Shown: positions 11,835-24,453 of the stretch, piece by piece
How positions within the stretch are numbered: position 1 is the stretch's first letter
Layout of the letters: the number at the start of each line of letters is the position of its first letter
Source of the DNA: Hawksworthiomyces lignivorus
Taxonomy: Eukaryota; Ascomycota; Sordariomycetes; Ophiostomatales; Ophiostomataceae
Reading direction: 5' to 3'
Length of the DNA stretch: 64,000 nt
Assembly (NCBI GenBank): GCA_002917075.1
Contig: NTMA01000133.1
Coordinates: forward strand, 1 to 64,000
The notes under the pieces: generated by a model
The model's input: only the letters and a program-made list of their open reading frames with translations
The model's database searches: none
What the model was told of the DNA's origin: nothing
Position numbers and translations under genes: made by a program

Positions 11835-12470
11835 ATGGCCGCGACAACGGCCTCGACGCCGGCGGCTCCGCGGCCCAAGCTGCCGGTCGCCGTGGAGAAG
11901 CCCACTCCGTACACCTTTGACCTGGGCCTCCTCCTCGCCAACGACGCCAACCCCGTTTCCCTGGACAAGCCGTCCGAGGCGAACCCCGGCGCCGAGGAGG
12001 CCGCGCTGGCCGCCGTGGCCCGCGACGGCGCCCAGGCCCTCGTCAACCAGCTCCTGACCACCTGCCGCATCGAGCGCACGACCGCCGATGGCGTGCTGCT
12101 GAACCTACCGCCGGCGTCGACGCCGCTGCCGCGCGAGAAGCCCGTGCCGCAGCCCAAGCCGCCGACCAAGTGGGAGCAGTTTGCCGCCCGCAAGGGCATC
12201 AAGCCCAAGACGCGCGAGCAGCGCCGCAACATCAAGTACAACGAGACCACGGGCGAGTGGGAGCGCAAGTGGGGCTTCCGCGGCGCCAACAAGGCCGGCG
12301 AGGACGACTGGGTCGTCGAGGTGAAAGACGCCGAGAAGGACGCCGCCCACGCCGCCAACGGCACCTCGTTCCGCGGCGAGGGCCGCCGCGAGCGGAAAGA
12401 GCGCGTCAAGCGCAACGAGCGGCGCATGCGGCGCAACCAGCAGCGGGCGGAGAGCGGCGGAGGCCGGTAG
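11835..12470 (+). CDS. RRS1: Ribosome biogenesis regulatory protein RRS1
   Basis: A single exon of 211 aa. The RRS1 family (PF04939) is recognised from the N-terminal YTFDLGLLLANDANP segment, the ALVNQLL helix, the LPPASTPLPREKPVPQPKPPTKWEQFAARKGI core and the following KTREQRRNIKYNETTGEWERKWGF block. The C-terminus is a strongly basic Arg/Lys tail (RRERKERVKRNERRMRRNQ). Yeast Rrs1 acts in the nucleolus with Rpf2 to load the 5S RNP (uL5, uL18, 5S rRNA) onto pre-60S particles. The ATG at 11835 was chosen because it sits in CAACAATGG context and no in-frame ATG precedes it. At 211 aa it is close to yeast Rrs1 (203 aa). Confidence 0.94.
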   Translation: MAATTASTPAAPRPKLPVAVEKPTPYTFDLGLLLANDANPVSLDKPSEANPGAEEAALAAVARDGAQALVNQLLTTCRIERTTADGVLLNLPPASTPLPREKPVPQPKPPTKWEQFAARKGIKPKTREQRRNIKYNETTGEWERKWGFRGANKAGEDDWVVEVKDAEKDAAHAANGTSFRGEGRRERKERVKRNERRMRRNQQRAESGGGR

Positions 12471-15400
12471 CGGCCCCGTTCTGTTCTGGCCCTCTCTCTG
12501 ATTGTTGCCATGTCTCTTCTGCTTCTGCCTTTCTTTTCAAGGTCACGACGTCTGGTGTTTGCGAGAAAGACAAAATAAAATGGAAGAGGGGGTTGGGCTA
12601 GAGTGAAGCGCATTGGGATGAACAAAAACAATATATATGGAAAGAGAGTTGGCACACGTATATGCCCTGCATTGCATTCTACTGTATGGCGTTTTGTTTG
12701 CTTTTGGGATGGATCTTTACATTGTATTCGCCGTTAAACAGCTAGAGTCGAGCCCGGTTTCTTGTGCAACGGGTGGCGTATTCGGAAGAGGCGCTTTTCT
12801 GATAGTTTGATCTTCGATATCCACATCTAGATTGATTCTTGCTCAAGTCGCTTGCCATATTCTTAATTATGCCCATAGACATGCTCTCTAACCCGACTTG
12901 TTTGCTGTTTTCACCGAATTGTATACGGTTGAGATAGCCACTATATATGAGACCACCAGCAGAGGGCACACCTTGAGCGACTCAAGAAAGCAGAATTCTG
13001 CCACAGATTTTCCGTCTGTTCTTGTTTTAGTTTTTGGTGCCATACTCAATGGAAAACGACTATGTTGCTGTTAAGTGCTACTAACGTGCAGTGACGCACA
13101 CCGTATATGAGCGGGCGAAGAGCAGGCACGCTCCAGAGCATCACATGGCATGTCTACAGAGGCTTACCTTTCACAAACATTGCATTAGTCTTTAGAGCTG
13201 CTTTGCTATAAGCGGAATGGCCAAGTTTCGAAGCCGTGATTTCTCTTAGCCTGATACAAGTGGATGTGGGTCGGAATCAACTCGACAGTGTCTTCCGGTA
13301 TATGTGAGCTATGCGGAGAGTTGAAGAGTTATTGTCTTTCCAGGCCTTGCTAATGCAAATATCATACCGCTCTGTGCATATAAATCAGGGTCCATTGCTA
13401 ATATTTTCAACGTCCTCATCGCCCGTGTCTTGATGTACAGAAAGTCACGCCAAAGTCGTCTGTAGCGGCAAGACAAAGTTTCTTTCCTCGCCTACCTCCT
13501 TGTAACGGCATGGGTTTAAAGCTTTTATATCATGGTTGCATTCAATAGTCAATTCTTCATTCTTCGAAAGCACGCTGAGTGAATCTTTGGTGCAGCGATT
13601 GCGGGAACTTAATTCTGAGCTGAGATATCACATTGTGGATGTTCAGCTGTCGAACAACAATACATGCGCCTGTGACCTTTCCTCGAAAGATTCTCTTGAT
13701 TTAAGTGGACGGCTCTTCGCACTATTTCTTTGTACGAGTATCTGTATAGCAGATTCACGATACTGGGTTTATGGCGAAACCCTGTCGTCATTACCTTCCA
13801 TCAGTATTATCGCTCACTTGTTCCCTCTCCCCTCTATACTCGCTCTCTTACTTCTCTGTTTCCACTCAAGACGAAAACAAAAGATCAAGGGAGAAGCTGA
13901 AGAATTTCCTTTATAGGATATGAGAGAAATGCTACAGACTATTTGAAAAGATGTGGCACCCAGAGAGCAGGGGAGTAAGACATGGCCATGCAGTTTTGAG
14001 ACGCCCACAATGACGTACAGCAAAATACCAGACTGAAGCAACGAGACTGCCAATGGAACCCTTTCCTGCCTGGGTTTGGCTCTTCTGGTTTTCACTCCGC
14101 CTGCGTCTAACATGGCTTACCAATCTATCTGACCAGGTTGTGAGGTCTCTGCTGTTTGGTGACGTCTCAGTGCATTTGCGATATGTCGCAGAGATAAGAA
14201 ATTTTTATATTTATGTGTATCGTGACACATATATTTGTATACAGAGGGTAACATGAGTAGGGCAACATAAGAAGACTCTTGGATAATGCAAGAGACCTGC
14301 AGTTCTGATCAATCATTTTTTTCTCTCGGCTGGAGCGGATCGGCACTCTCAGTCAATCCGGAGGGGAAAAAGCAGAGAAAACGAACAGGGACAAGAAGCG
14401 CAAAAAAAGAGGAAAACAAAGATTCACGAAAGCAAAAGACGAGACATTGCACGGTGGGTCCTATTAGCTCTGCTCTCGAGAAACTTACAGTTATTTCATG
14501 GGAGAGAAAGCCACGTCAATCAATTCTTAAAAGAAGGAGAGCAGGAGGGGGAAGCAGCATGAAAACCCCGACTGGGCCTGTGTCACGCAATATAAGACAC
14601 CCTTCTCCGAAGAAGACGACAATAGTGCAAGGCACAAGTCTCTTTCTGGATGGTAATTCCCGAAATTTCTTAGTTTGCCGCCCTTGCCATGCAGCCTTCC
14701 AATTGGCATTTTAGAGCAGCAGAAGACCAGTGAGATAAGTACGAGTAGCAACCAACACGCTCTTGACAAGGAGGTGAGGAACGGAAGATGAAAAAGGAGA
14801 CAGTACGATGATATGAAGAGCACAAACGTAAATCACGATGGCCAAGAAAAATAAAAATCCCAAAAGAAAAAAACGCAATGCTCTCCTGAAATGGATGCCG
14901 GAGCTTCCCTCTCTCGCCGTTGCACCCCTTGCCTGGAAGCTTGTGGATTTGTTCCAATGGAACATAAGATATTGTTAGTTCGACATACGAGCAGGACTGT
15001 CCCATCGAACGCAAGGTGAATTGGCAGTGGTCCAAGCTCCTGCCTGCGGTCCAACGAACATTCTGTAGCGATGCAGCCTGTGCAGCGTTTCATGCAGTGT
15101 GATTATAGTGCTGGTTGCTCGATATCAACTTGCATCTTTGCCAATAAGAATCACGATAGCTGCTGCTTCTTCTGGCTGAAGGGGTTGCGGGAAAAATGCA
15201 AGAAAGACACAAGCGAGACCAGGGATGCATCTCGCTATTGGGTGGATCCTGATCGTCGGGCAGCAGCAAAACACGAAAAAAAAATCTTTTTCGTTGTCTA
15301 GCGACGTTCTTTTTGGTTCCCCTTCCTCTATTTTCTTGAATCTTCAACCCGGAAGATGAGGAAACAACCCGAAGGAGGCGAAAAAAAGTTGGAAACAGAG

Positions 15401-17400
15401 CTTTAAGTAGACAAAATTGTTCCCAACTGCCAGCTGAAAAGCAGCGGTGACGAGGAAAAAGAAAAAAAAAAAAGGGAAAATAAAGACAATTCTTAAAGAT
15501 TCTCTTCACTGCATGTCTTTCCCAACAAGCTGACGTTATGGTGTAGTAGGTAGGCAGAAATGACAAGGATCAAGGCACCGGAAGGGCATCAAGCAGAAGA
15601 ACAGCAAGGGTAGAAAGCAGCCACTCGGAGAACGCGCGTTCCATACAGAATTTCGAATCGCTGCTCATCTGCTCATTCATCTGTGTTTCCGCGATGCGTA
15701 GATGCTAAAAACGGTTCGAACCGGTAGCTGTCTGCCGCAAAGCGTGCCATTGGCTGCCTCGAAAGACGTGCCTTGGGAACGCATCTCACCTTTTAAAAAT
15801 AGATGGCCAGAATGTCAGACCAAAAGGAAACGAATATCGATGCTGACAAGGGACGACGACAACAAGAGAATACAGAGAAACAGAATTCTGTTGGGTTGGG
15901 ACTCGAATTTTTTTCAGCTTGCCAACAAAAAGAAAGCAGAATGACAGAATGTAGGAAAATGCTATTGGCCAATAACGATATATCAGAAGCAAGAGAATGG
16001 TAAGTGAAGACAAAAGGCAAAAAAAAAAATTTCTTCGAGAAGCCTGGATACTGTTCCAGATTCACATGCGTGGTTGGTGTTGGGCTGGCTCTCGTTCTTT
16101 TCTTGTTTCTACCCCTGCTTTCTACCGGACCGCTTTCCCGTTATTTTCATTCTAGGGAAATTCATGTCAGAAGAGAAAGAGGAAAGAAAAAGGAAAGAAA
16201 AAAAAGGAGAGGACCAAAAAAAAAAAAAAAAAAAAACGTCGCAGCAGATGCACCTAATCCCAGTATTAGAATAGGGCTGTCGATGTGGTGGCATGACAGG
16301 CAAGGAACAGGGGGCAGGAGGTAGAACAAAGCAGCATGATATATGGAATAGGATGCGAAGAAAAAGGAAAGAAAAAGATAACCGAGTCGTGATCGAGGTG
16401 GCTCTCTGTTCCTAACATTGAACTAAAATGCGTTTGTTTACCTCTGCTGAGCGTCAGATGCTGCCGACCCCTGTTTACTGGTGCATGTCTCTCTACAGAA
16501 GGATCTTATTATGGAGTACGGAGTACGGAGCAAAAGTAATAGACAGGGCAACCGGAAAAGCAAGATATATCATTGGTGGAGGACGAGGCTGGAGTGAGAC
16601 CAAGGCAATTAAAACGTCCAAGAAAAAGGTAAAAATAAGGTAAAGAAAATAAAGAGATCTCCATAATATGGGAGAAATAGAAAAAAAAAACCGTCGTTCG
16701 TATTGTCGGACTAGGAAGACAGCCTGCTGTGCTAGATCCACTTTTTTCACTCACGAGGGCAGAGAAGAGAGATTGAAGGCCGAAATAGGTCACTAATTCA
16801 AGAGGACACAGCAGGTACCTGATACAGTACCAAGGCATGGGAAAGCGCCATGCGCCGGTGTTGTTCTAGCCTCCTTGTATTCACTTCAGCCAACAATCGC
16901 CAAGGTCTCACTGTGTGGCTTTGGAGACAGAATATTGCGGCAGGCATGAGACAGAAAAGGAAGGAACAGACGAAGTGTGTGAGTGAGAGAGAAAAAAAAG
17001 AAAACATAATAAGAGATGGGAAACGACAGGTACCGACAGATCCTGCACATGAGTTCCTTCTAAATCTATGTACGAAGCAAGGAGGAACAAAAGCCAGAAG
17101 ATAAGAAACAGGAACGCATGAGGGTATCACTACGGAAAGAGCCAAAGAGACAAAATCGGCGTCTACGTGTTAGGGCACACAGCGAGATTGAATACTGCTC
17201 GTTCGATATGACGATATTAAGCTGGCTCCTGGGAAGGCCAGAGGCAAGGTTCTGGTGGCTCACGTGGCACGCATGCAAGGAAGAAGGAGCGTCGGTCGTT
17301 GGTAAGATACACCTTACGCAGCACACATCTCAAACACCTCACCTGGTCACGCTAATATACTTGATGAACGTGGGTTTGAGTTATATCCCGTACCTACTCG
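12471..17400. other. Gene-free interval, left part (purine-rich on +)
   Basis: The first few hundred bases are the RRS1 3' region (AATAAA-like signal near 12565). Beyond that there is no reading frame with recognisable protein character. From about 14.3 to 17.2 kb the + strand is strongly purine-rich (many GAAAAG and AAAGAG runs), so the minus strand is C/T-rich. The longest open stretches, such as 13536-13916, are low-complexity. A long noncoding transcript on the minus strand is possible but not demonstrated. Confidence 0.55.
15712..15723. promoter_or_regulatory. 12-bp perfect palindrome CGGTTCGAACCG
   Basis: A perfect 12-bp inverted repeat with CGG/CCG ends, the arrangement many fungal Zn2Cys6 regulators bind. 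It is isolated in gene-free DNA. Function is inferred only from symmetry, and chance is possible. Confidence 0.3.
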
Positions 17401-20400
17401 TACTTTAATATACCCATCGAGACAGTATCTTCCGTAATATAACACTGCTGCGTATAGCGCGCTGCAGGAAATGTGCGATTTTCTGCCTTCTTCCGTCGAT
17501 CTCGTCGATGGCCGTGCATGGTCCGCCGCCTCCTAGTAAATGTCCATCCCTTTTACCTTGCCCGTCTCGCTCGTGTAGGAGTAGTGAGAGCAAGCACCCT
17601 GCGTTTGGAAACAAATTTGCCCCTCCTTGTCGTCGCTCTCTGGATGGACGCCCTTTGCTGAGCCAATGGCGCAGGGCAATTGTTTGAGCCGGTGATGGTA
17701 GAGGCAAAGCAAGAGCGGCTTTGATCTTTGTTGGATCTTCTAGGCTCGTCTACCCTCCAGCCTCTTTTTCTATTTGCTTCTTCACCGTCAGCAATGAAGA
17801 CCTTACCACCCCTCCTGCCCTCTCCTACGCACCCCCTTTCCTGCTTAACCTAATCACCATGGACCCGGTCATATTGGCTTTTCCAGATTCTCATTTTGCC
17901 GCTTCTCTCCTCCAATCCTCCCCCTCATCTCTCTTCTTGTTTTGTTCCCACTCCTGCGGCTCCCCTCATTCAGCGTTTTGCTTCTATCTTTCTTACCACT
18001 CCCCTTTTCCTTGATCTCCGCCTGTTGATTCTTTTTTTTTTTTTCTCCCCTTTCCCCTTTTTTCTTCGATTCTCATTTCTCATCTTTTTTTATTAATCTT
18101 CCATCCTCTCCCTCCCTTTCTTCACTCCTAATACAAGCCGTCCAATCTTCAACCGAAGAGATCGAACTAGCGTGGACTTGTGCCGGTCATGAGACCACCC
18201 AAAAAGCCACCAAGGGTAAGGAAGAGCGATCCCTGAGAAAGCTTCTGCTGCAAGGCAAGGTACCGCAGTCCCGCCAGTCTTTTCCTCTCTAGCCTTGCAG
18301 TGATTGGTCCAGAAGGGTTAGCTGTCTGGCGAAGGGGGTGGAGGATGCAACAACCCTACATCATTCTGCTTGTTGTGCGTCGTACGTAAGAATACCCCTC
18401 CACTTGAGCTGCATCTCTACAATGCTCAAAAGAGGGTGAGATATGGTTTGGCTTGAGAGTTTCTCGTCTCTTTCCGCGAGCGAGCATCTGGTCTCTAGCT
18501 AAATAAACGCGAAGAATCAACTTGCTTCTTGTTTCTTTCGCCCCGGCATTGTCTAGCTGTGGCTGGCTTGGTAGCGGCCCCATTAGCGTAACGGACAGCC
18601 TCCCTAAAGTATTTTTGAGTTTGTCTATGTAGCTGGTTTCCTTTGTGATACGAGCTACCCTCGACAATCGATCTTGTGCAAAACAACCAACCACGGCTGT
18701 TGTGTGCAGCAATGAGTAACAGAGAAAGAGAAAAGCAAGGAAGAGCATGGACCATTAAGAATTCGACGCTGTAATCATGACAATAATAATGAAAGAGGCT
18801 TTTTCCAAGAGCTACCTCCTGAAGAGAATTGGAGCCTTTCCCCGAGCTGCACCTCCCTCCTTTCTCCATATTTTCTCTTTCCTCGTTCGTCTCATCCACC
18901 TCTTTCACGATCCCAATCCAAATTATCCAATCGATCATGCTTAAATTTGTAGGTCCTGCGAATGAATGCGATTCATCGTTTTCTGCTATCCTCAAAAGAC
19001 CCTTCCACTCTACCTTGGTCCCGCTCCCCATGTGACACTATTCTTGTGTTTTAAATACATACCATATCTGACATATCTCCACCCTGGGAGATTGACGAAG
19101 CACTGGTCTTTGAATAGTCCTCTATTAGTCCTCTATTTTTGTATACCGGAATCCTCCACGCGATGATGACGTCCGGAAGAGCAAAATGTTTCAAGCTTAG
19201 AAAACAAATACAAAAGCTAAACAAAGCTCAGAGAACCAATACCTTTTTTCAATTTCAGGGATGACGATACCAAAAGCAAATTCTCCCAAGGTAGAAAAAA
19301 AAAGTACTACGTATTTTCTCTGAATGGTCCGTCAGCAGAATGCATCTGCAGATGCGCGTTAGTAACGGAGGGCAGCAGTTTACCTCCGTGTTGTGGAATT
19401 CTCGTTTCCCGGGTGGCGATCAGGCATCAAATATGCACCCTACTCGCATATCTGCACAGCCAAAGTACGGAGCACAACTACATCATTTCCTCCAACCAGG
19501 CAAGTTCCAAATGCGTCGTGATGCTTTCCCCCCCCTTGCCCACTGAGATGCCGTTGCCCGCTGCAATGCCGGGTCGCTCAGCAGATCAGAAAAGAAAAGA
19601 AAGAGATCCCTATAGAGAAACCCATAGGCCAAAAGGACCCAGAAAATTAAGGTGGAAAGAAAGGGGAGAAAGGCAAAATGAACTGCTGTAACCGTTCTCG
19701 CCGCCGACCAGCGAACGACATCGACCGACCCTGCTCCTTTGCTTTTGCAGCAGCTGTTAGCGCGTGGCCCGTCTCAAAATGAGGCACATGATTCTGCAAA
19801 AAAAAGAACCCCCCTTCCCCTCTTGGCAGACAAAAAAGAAGTCTCCACTCGTCATTGGATTCGCAAAAAGAGACACTGCTCCATTTCCAATTTGCCTCCT
19901 GTCCCTTCTGAAAGGCTCTTCACTTTTTTTTTTTTTGAGTGTGATTAGATATGTATCTCTTATTTTATTTTATTCCCCGAAAACGGCTCTGCTCTTGTCC
20001 TGGTCTTGTATGTCCTGTCGCCGCCTCTGCACTTGAGGTCTCGCACGTTTGCCGTGCACGTAGTCTACTCGTAAACTCAAGAGAAAAGGGGATGCTCTCT
20101 TTTCCTACGGTGTCTCATCTCCAATTGTATCTTACGATGTCTAATGTTGAAGGTGTGCCTGTCTTTGTCTCTCTCTCTTGTTGTCCGCCTTGCGCCTGCC
20201 TATCGTATTGCTTTTGCTTCCCTTTACAGCCATTTTATTTCAAGACACCAATTACCCCTCCCGCTTCTCTCTCTCTATCCTCTTTTCCCTCTATTAATCT
20301 CCTGTCACCTTTCTTCCACATGCTCTCATCGCCTCTTCTTTTCACTCTTTTTTTTTTCTTTATATAGCTGTCCGCTCACAAGACCGTTTCGGAGTTTCTT

Positions 20401-22278
20401 GTCGGACGTTTCTTGCAGCAAGCTGTTTTGCTGCTTCCGGAGGGCTAGCATTCTATTGAAGATCTTACCCTGTCGTTCAAAGGCAAAGCCTCGTCGTTCC
20501 ATCATCAATCATTTTAGCGCCCCCCTCTCGGCCAAAAATAAAAATACCCTTGTCCCGGTGCCCACAGACCAATACACACCAATATAACTACGATACTACA
20601 TATTGCCTCTGTACGTACATAACACGCACACACATACATTCATGTAGACACGCACATATGCATACATAGCGCACTTTGAAGCTTCCTGCTTTTCTGTCTC
20701 TTCTCGTACCTTTTGGTACGCCATCACGTCACAACCACAAAAATCAAACCAAAAAGACCGAGACCACCTCTTCTCAGCCCTCTCCTTCTGGTGTCCCGTT
20801 TCCCACAAAATTACCTACACCCCCCTTTATTCTTTATCTTCTGTTTTGCTTTTCTTCGCATTGAGCCTCCCCTGTTCTTTCTTTCTTTGCCTCACCAAAA
20901 AAAAAAACACAGAGAAACTTTAGCTGCCTGCATCCTTCTTGTTTATTTTCTTCCAAAAGGAGCTTGTGACCTCAATTCGGTGCCTTTTGATCCTAGACCC
21001 ATCTCAACACGGGATTCTCCTTGCTTCCCGCCCACCTTCCTTCCTCTGCCGACATCTCGAGCTCGACACTTGCCTTTCTCTATCAAGAGACAAGGCCACC
21101 ACAACTTACAAGTTTCTATATCCAGGCTGTACTCGCCTCTCGCCTCTAAACCTGCTCTTCCCACGAATCATCTATATTATTTGGCTCATCTTTGCTTGCC
21201 TGGTACCATTAGGGCCGACGCTGGAGTCAATAACCATCCGTCGAGCAGAGCAAAAGGAAAAATAGGAAAGAAGGCCAAGAAGACGACCCAAGTTGACATC
21301 CTTGCGCCGTTACGCAGTTTAGTTTGACTTTTCTAGCCTCGTTGTTACTACCGACCTTTTCTTCACCATCCAACAACAATCCCACAAGCAATTGCTTCGA
21401 ACACAAAGCAAGGCTCCATATACGAGCTAGCTCTCTTCATCGACGCCAACAGTGCAGCAATTGTCTTGCCCCTGGTTGCATTTTTTCTGACCGTAAGTGT
21501 CCTTTTTGGCATATGTACCCTTTTTGTTCTGAGTTCTCTGCAATGTACTTTTCAATTGCTGTCTCGTGTTTTTGCACACTTTTTGTCTATTGTCCTGCTC
21601 CGTGTCTCTCCTGTCTTTGTCTCGCAGTCGCTAGCCACTCCTCGACTTCCCTCCTATCCATCAGTGCCTTGTTCCACATTCCCGCTCCACCCGCTTGCAA
21701 CACAACCCGCAACAGCATCTATAGCAGTTGCAGGCCACTAGCAGCAGTAACACGAGCAGGCCAGCAGAGCGCAGCACAATACTGTGTCGTCTGAGAAAAT
21801 GCAAGCAAGCAGCAGACGAGCAGGCAGACACGCGATTGACACGGAGTCATTCGTCCACGGCCGACGCTTGTCGTCAGTTGTAGCGCCAGGAATCGTCGCA
21901 AATGTCGCATGCGATAGTTTTTGTGGGTGTTCTCCTGCGTGAAGCATCGTGTTAAATTGTCTGTATGGGCTCTGCTTTGTGTGCCTGCTGCAACTCCTGG
22001 CTGCGGATGGTTAGTCATGTTGTGGGTTTATGCCGTCTCTCTGCGGTCCGCGTATGAGTACGTACGGGGGTCTATGCTTATGGAGCAAGCAAGGCACGAG
22101 GTCTGCGAGCAATTTGCCCAGCCATCCCAGCTGGATCCGCCGCCCTGGCGCAAGCTACTTGGGAGAAAGGTCACTTTGTGCGCTAGTGCTACGCAATCCA
22201 CTCTAAGCTATGGTCGTCCCCGCTGGCAGCAGGGGTCACCCGCACTGGTCTTCTGGTCAACTTACATCTTGGTCGTCC
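17401..22278. other. Gene-free interval, right part (pyrimidine-rich on +)
   Basis: From about 17.7 kb the + strand is markedly C/T-rich, the reverse of the segment to its left. No coding sequence is supported. A possible GT-AG intron lies at about 21492-21627 (GTAAGT ... CTCGCAG), which would suit a spliced upstream leader exon of GSK3, but nothing confirms it. The segment contains ATGs at ordinary spacing, unlike the leader that follows. Confidence 0.5.
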
Positions 22279-24453
22279 ATGTCGTTTTCTGACGCTGGTG
22301 ACGGAGGCGGAGGGAAAACTGGGACTGGAGGTGGCTCTAACTAGCAGCAAGGTTGCCCTTGGGCATCTCCGCTCCCCATTCCTACCTACTGCAAGTGCTA
22401 CCATTCGTTTTCCATTAGCAAACACGGCACCGCTCGAACAAACACCGCCCTTCGGCCTCCGTTCGCCTGGTGTTTCTTTTTTTTTCTACCTTCTTCCCTC
22501 TTTCACTCTGGCAAGCTACTGTCTCTTCTCCACTGCCGTCTCCACTGTGCTGAAGGAACGGCGGCGGTCCTTCCCCCATATATACGACAGCGCACGCTAT
22601 ACAACTCTGTCCGTTGTCTTAGAAGGCGACCCAGAGAAAAAAAACCCCTCCATCGCAAACCCCTCAGATCGCTCTTCCACCAAAGAGTTTAATTGTACAG
22701 TGTGCAGCTGTCCACTATCCCCTGTCCCATAGTCCCATTGTCCCAGAAAGAGCACCACCTCTTTTAGTCCCCTCTCCCCTCTTCCAGCCATTGCCTGTTT
22801 TCCTATTTGACGCCTGATTGTCGTCCTGCTTGCCGCCACACATTGCCTCCCTCCTCTCCCTCCCTCCAGTCTATCCGCTGCATCTCTCTCACTTCTCTCT
22901 TTTCTGCCCACTCTCTTCTCTGGCACTGTTCCTCTTACCTTACCTGCTGCTCCCCCCTCCTCCTCCATCGTCGTCGACCTTAAACGCCCACTTTTATTTT
23001 TGGGTTCCCATCGGCCTCGTCTTGTTTTCTCCTCTTTTTCTTGCTCAATTCTTCCCTCTGCCTGACACCTGCTGCCTGCCGTTCTTAACCTCTTCAGTTC
23101 TTTTCCGAACCCTTGTTTCAGACATCGACAGTTTGCTGTTGCTGCTTCTTCCATTCTTCTATTCGTTTCGTCTTCTTCCGTGAAGAATTTTTTTTTCTTG
23201 CTCTCTTACTCAGTTGCTCTCTTCACCAACCAAGAACAGAAGACGCCGGTAGCTCTGGTGCCCGTTGGTTCCTGTGGTGGTGCATCTGGTGGTTCTACTC
23301 AATCACAAGCTCCGCCTGACCTGCTTTTTCCAGGTCCATTTACCCTATTCCGTAAGATACCTCGTTGCTACCTTCACAGACACCCCGTACATATACACGC
23401 AGAGATCTCCATTACTTATTATTGCTCCCTCCTCCTGCTTTTCCCTCCACCCATCCTTTTCTTCGACGTTTTCTCACTCTGCCTTCTCTTGCGCACGCGG
23501 TTCTGTCTTTGTGCCTTCCCCCGCCCCCTCCCGTCACCAATCCTTTTCTTTCCCTTCTCTTTCCTTTCTTTACTTACTCCTTTTCCACTTTTTTTTTTCC
23601 CACTTCCTCTTCCAACTCTGTTTTCTCAATACAGACGTCAAAATACAGAGCACACATCCACACACCCGCATACACTCACACTCACCTATTCAAGCAAAAC
23701 AATCAATACATACAACACAGGTAACACAAAACCCCTACGCCCAAGTACAAACACGAGACTCCCAAGCGCGAGTCGCACCGTTATTCCATTGCGCTTTCCT
23801 AGCTTTCTTCGAAGCGCATCGTTTAATTTACCTTGCCACTTTGCTAGACCTGCACCATACCTTTTTGTTTTTTCTCACTTGCTTTTATTTCATTTGCTTG
23901 CTACTTAGCCAATGTGTACTTGTGCTGGAGCTAAAAGTCAAGACAGCCGCTGAATCGATCTTCGTTTCTTTTTTCCCTCCGCCCTATTACTTCGCCAGTT
24001 CGACATTCCTCTCGCCAGGTCTGCCGTATTCCGTTTCAACCTACATTCCGGTCGCTCCATCGTTCCATCTCAGCGCCGCTCCATCTTAGCAGCAAATCCA
24101 TAACAGTCTCAGACAAGACCTACTTGTCTCTCTACGTTACTAAAGAAAACGACTGATTCCCAGCCTCGCTGTCGCACTTGCCACCCTCTTTCTCCAGTCT
24201 TCGCCTTGCGCCCTCAGACGACGCAGCAATTAACGAAAACAGCACCTGAACTTTCTCGCAAAGGCATTTAATACCTTTCAGCCCCGACACGGAGCTCGGG
24301 ACATAGGCATCTGACTATTTCGTACCACTGTTCGCCCATCACGGCCGCCTCAACGCTTTCGATTCCACGCTTTAGCTCTTTTGGGCCCAGACTCTACATT
24401 GTGCACCTTAACCCACGGTAGCAGCAGCCGCGAATCCTGCGAAATATTTGACG
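22279..24453 (+). promoter_or_regulatory. AUG-depleted pyrimidine-rich leader of GSK3 with two short uORFs
   Basis: Only two ATGs occur on the + strand in 2.2 kb. One opens a 21-codon uORF at 22279-22344 (MSFSDAGDGG...SN). The other opens a 13-codon uORF at 23912-23953 (MCTCAGAKSQDSR). The 1,630 bases between them and the 500 bases from 23954 to the GSK3 start have none by direct reading. The sequence is C/T-rich, with a CA-rich patch at 23640-23720. Depletion of ATG is what selection on a translated 5' leader produces, so I infer that much of this is transcribed leader. Candidate leader intron: 23352-23634 (GTAAGA ... ATACAG). Confidence 0.55.

Noticed and set aside
13536..13916. 126-codon open stretch as a gene
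   Set aside because: Composition is that of noncoding DNA, there is no GC3 bias like the true genes, and no domain or splice-supported extension.
15700..15730. tRNA B-box-like GGTTCGAACC
   Set aside because: No A box at the right distance, and the T-arm and acceptor stems cannot be formed. It is a simple palindrome.
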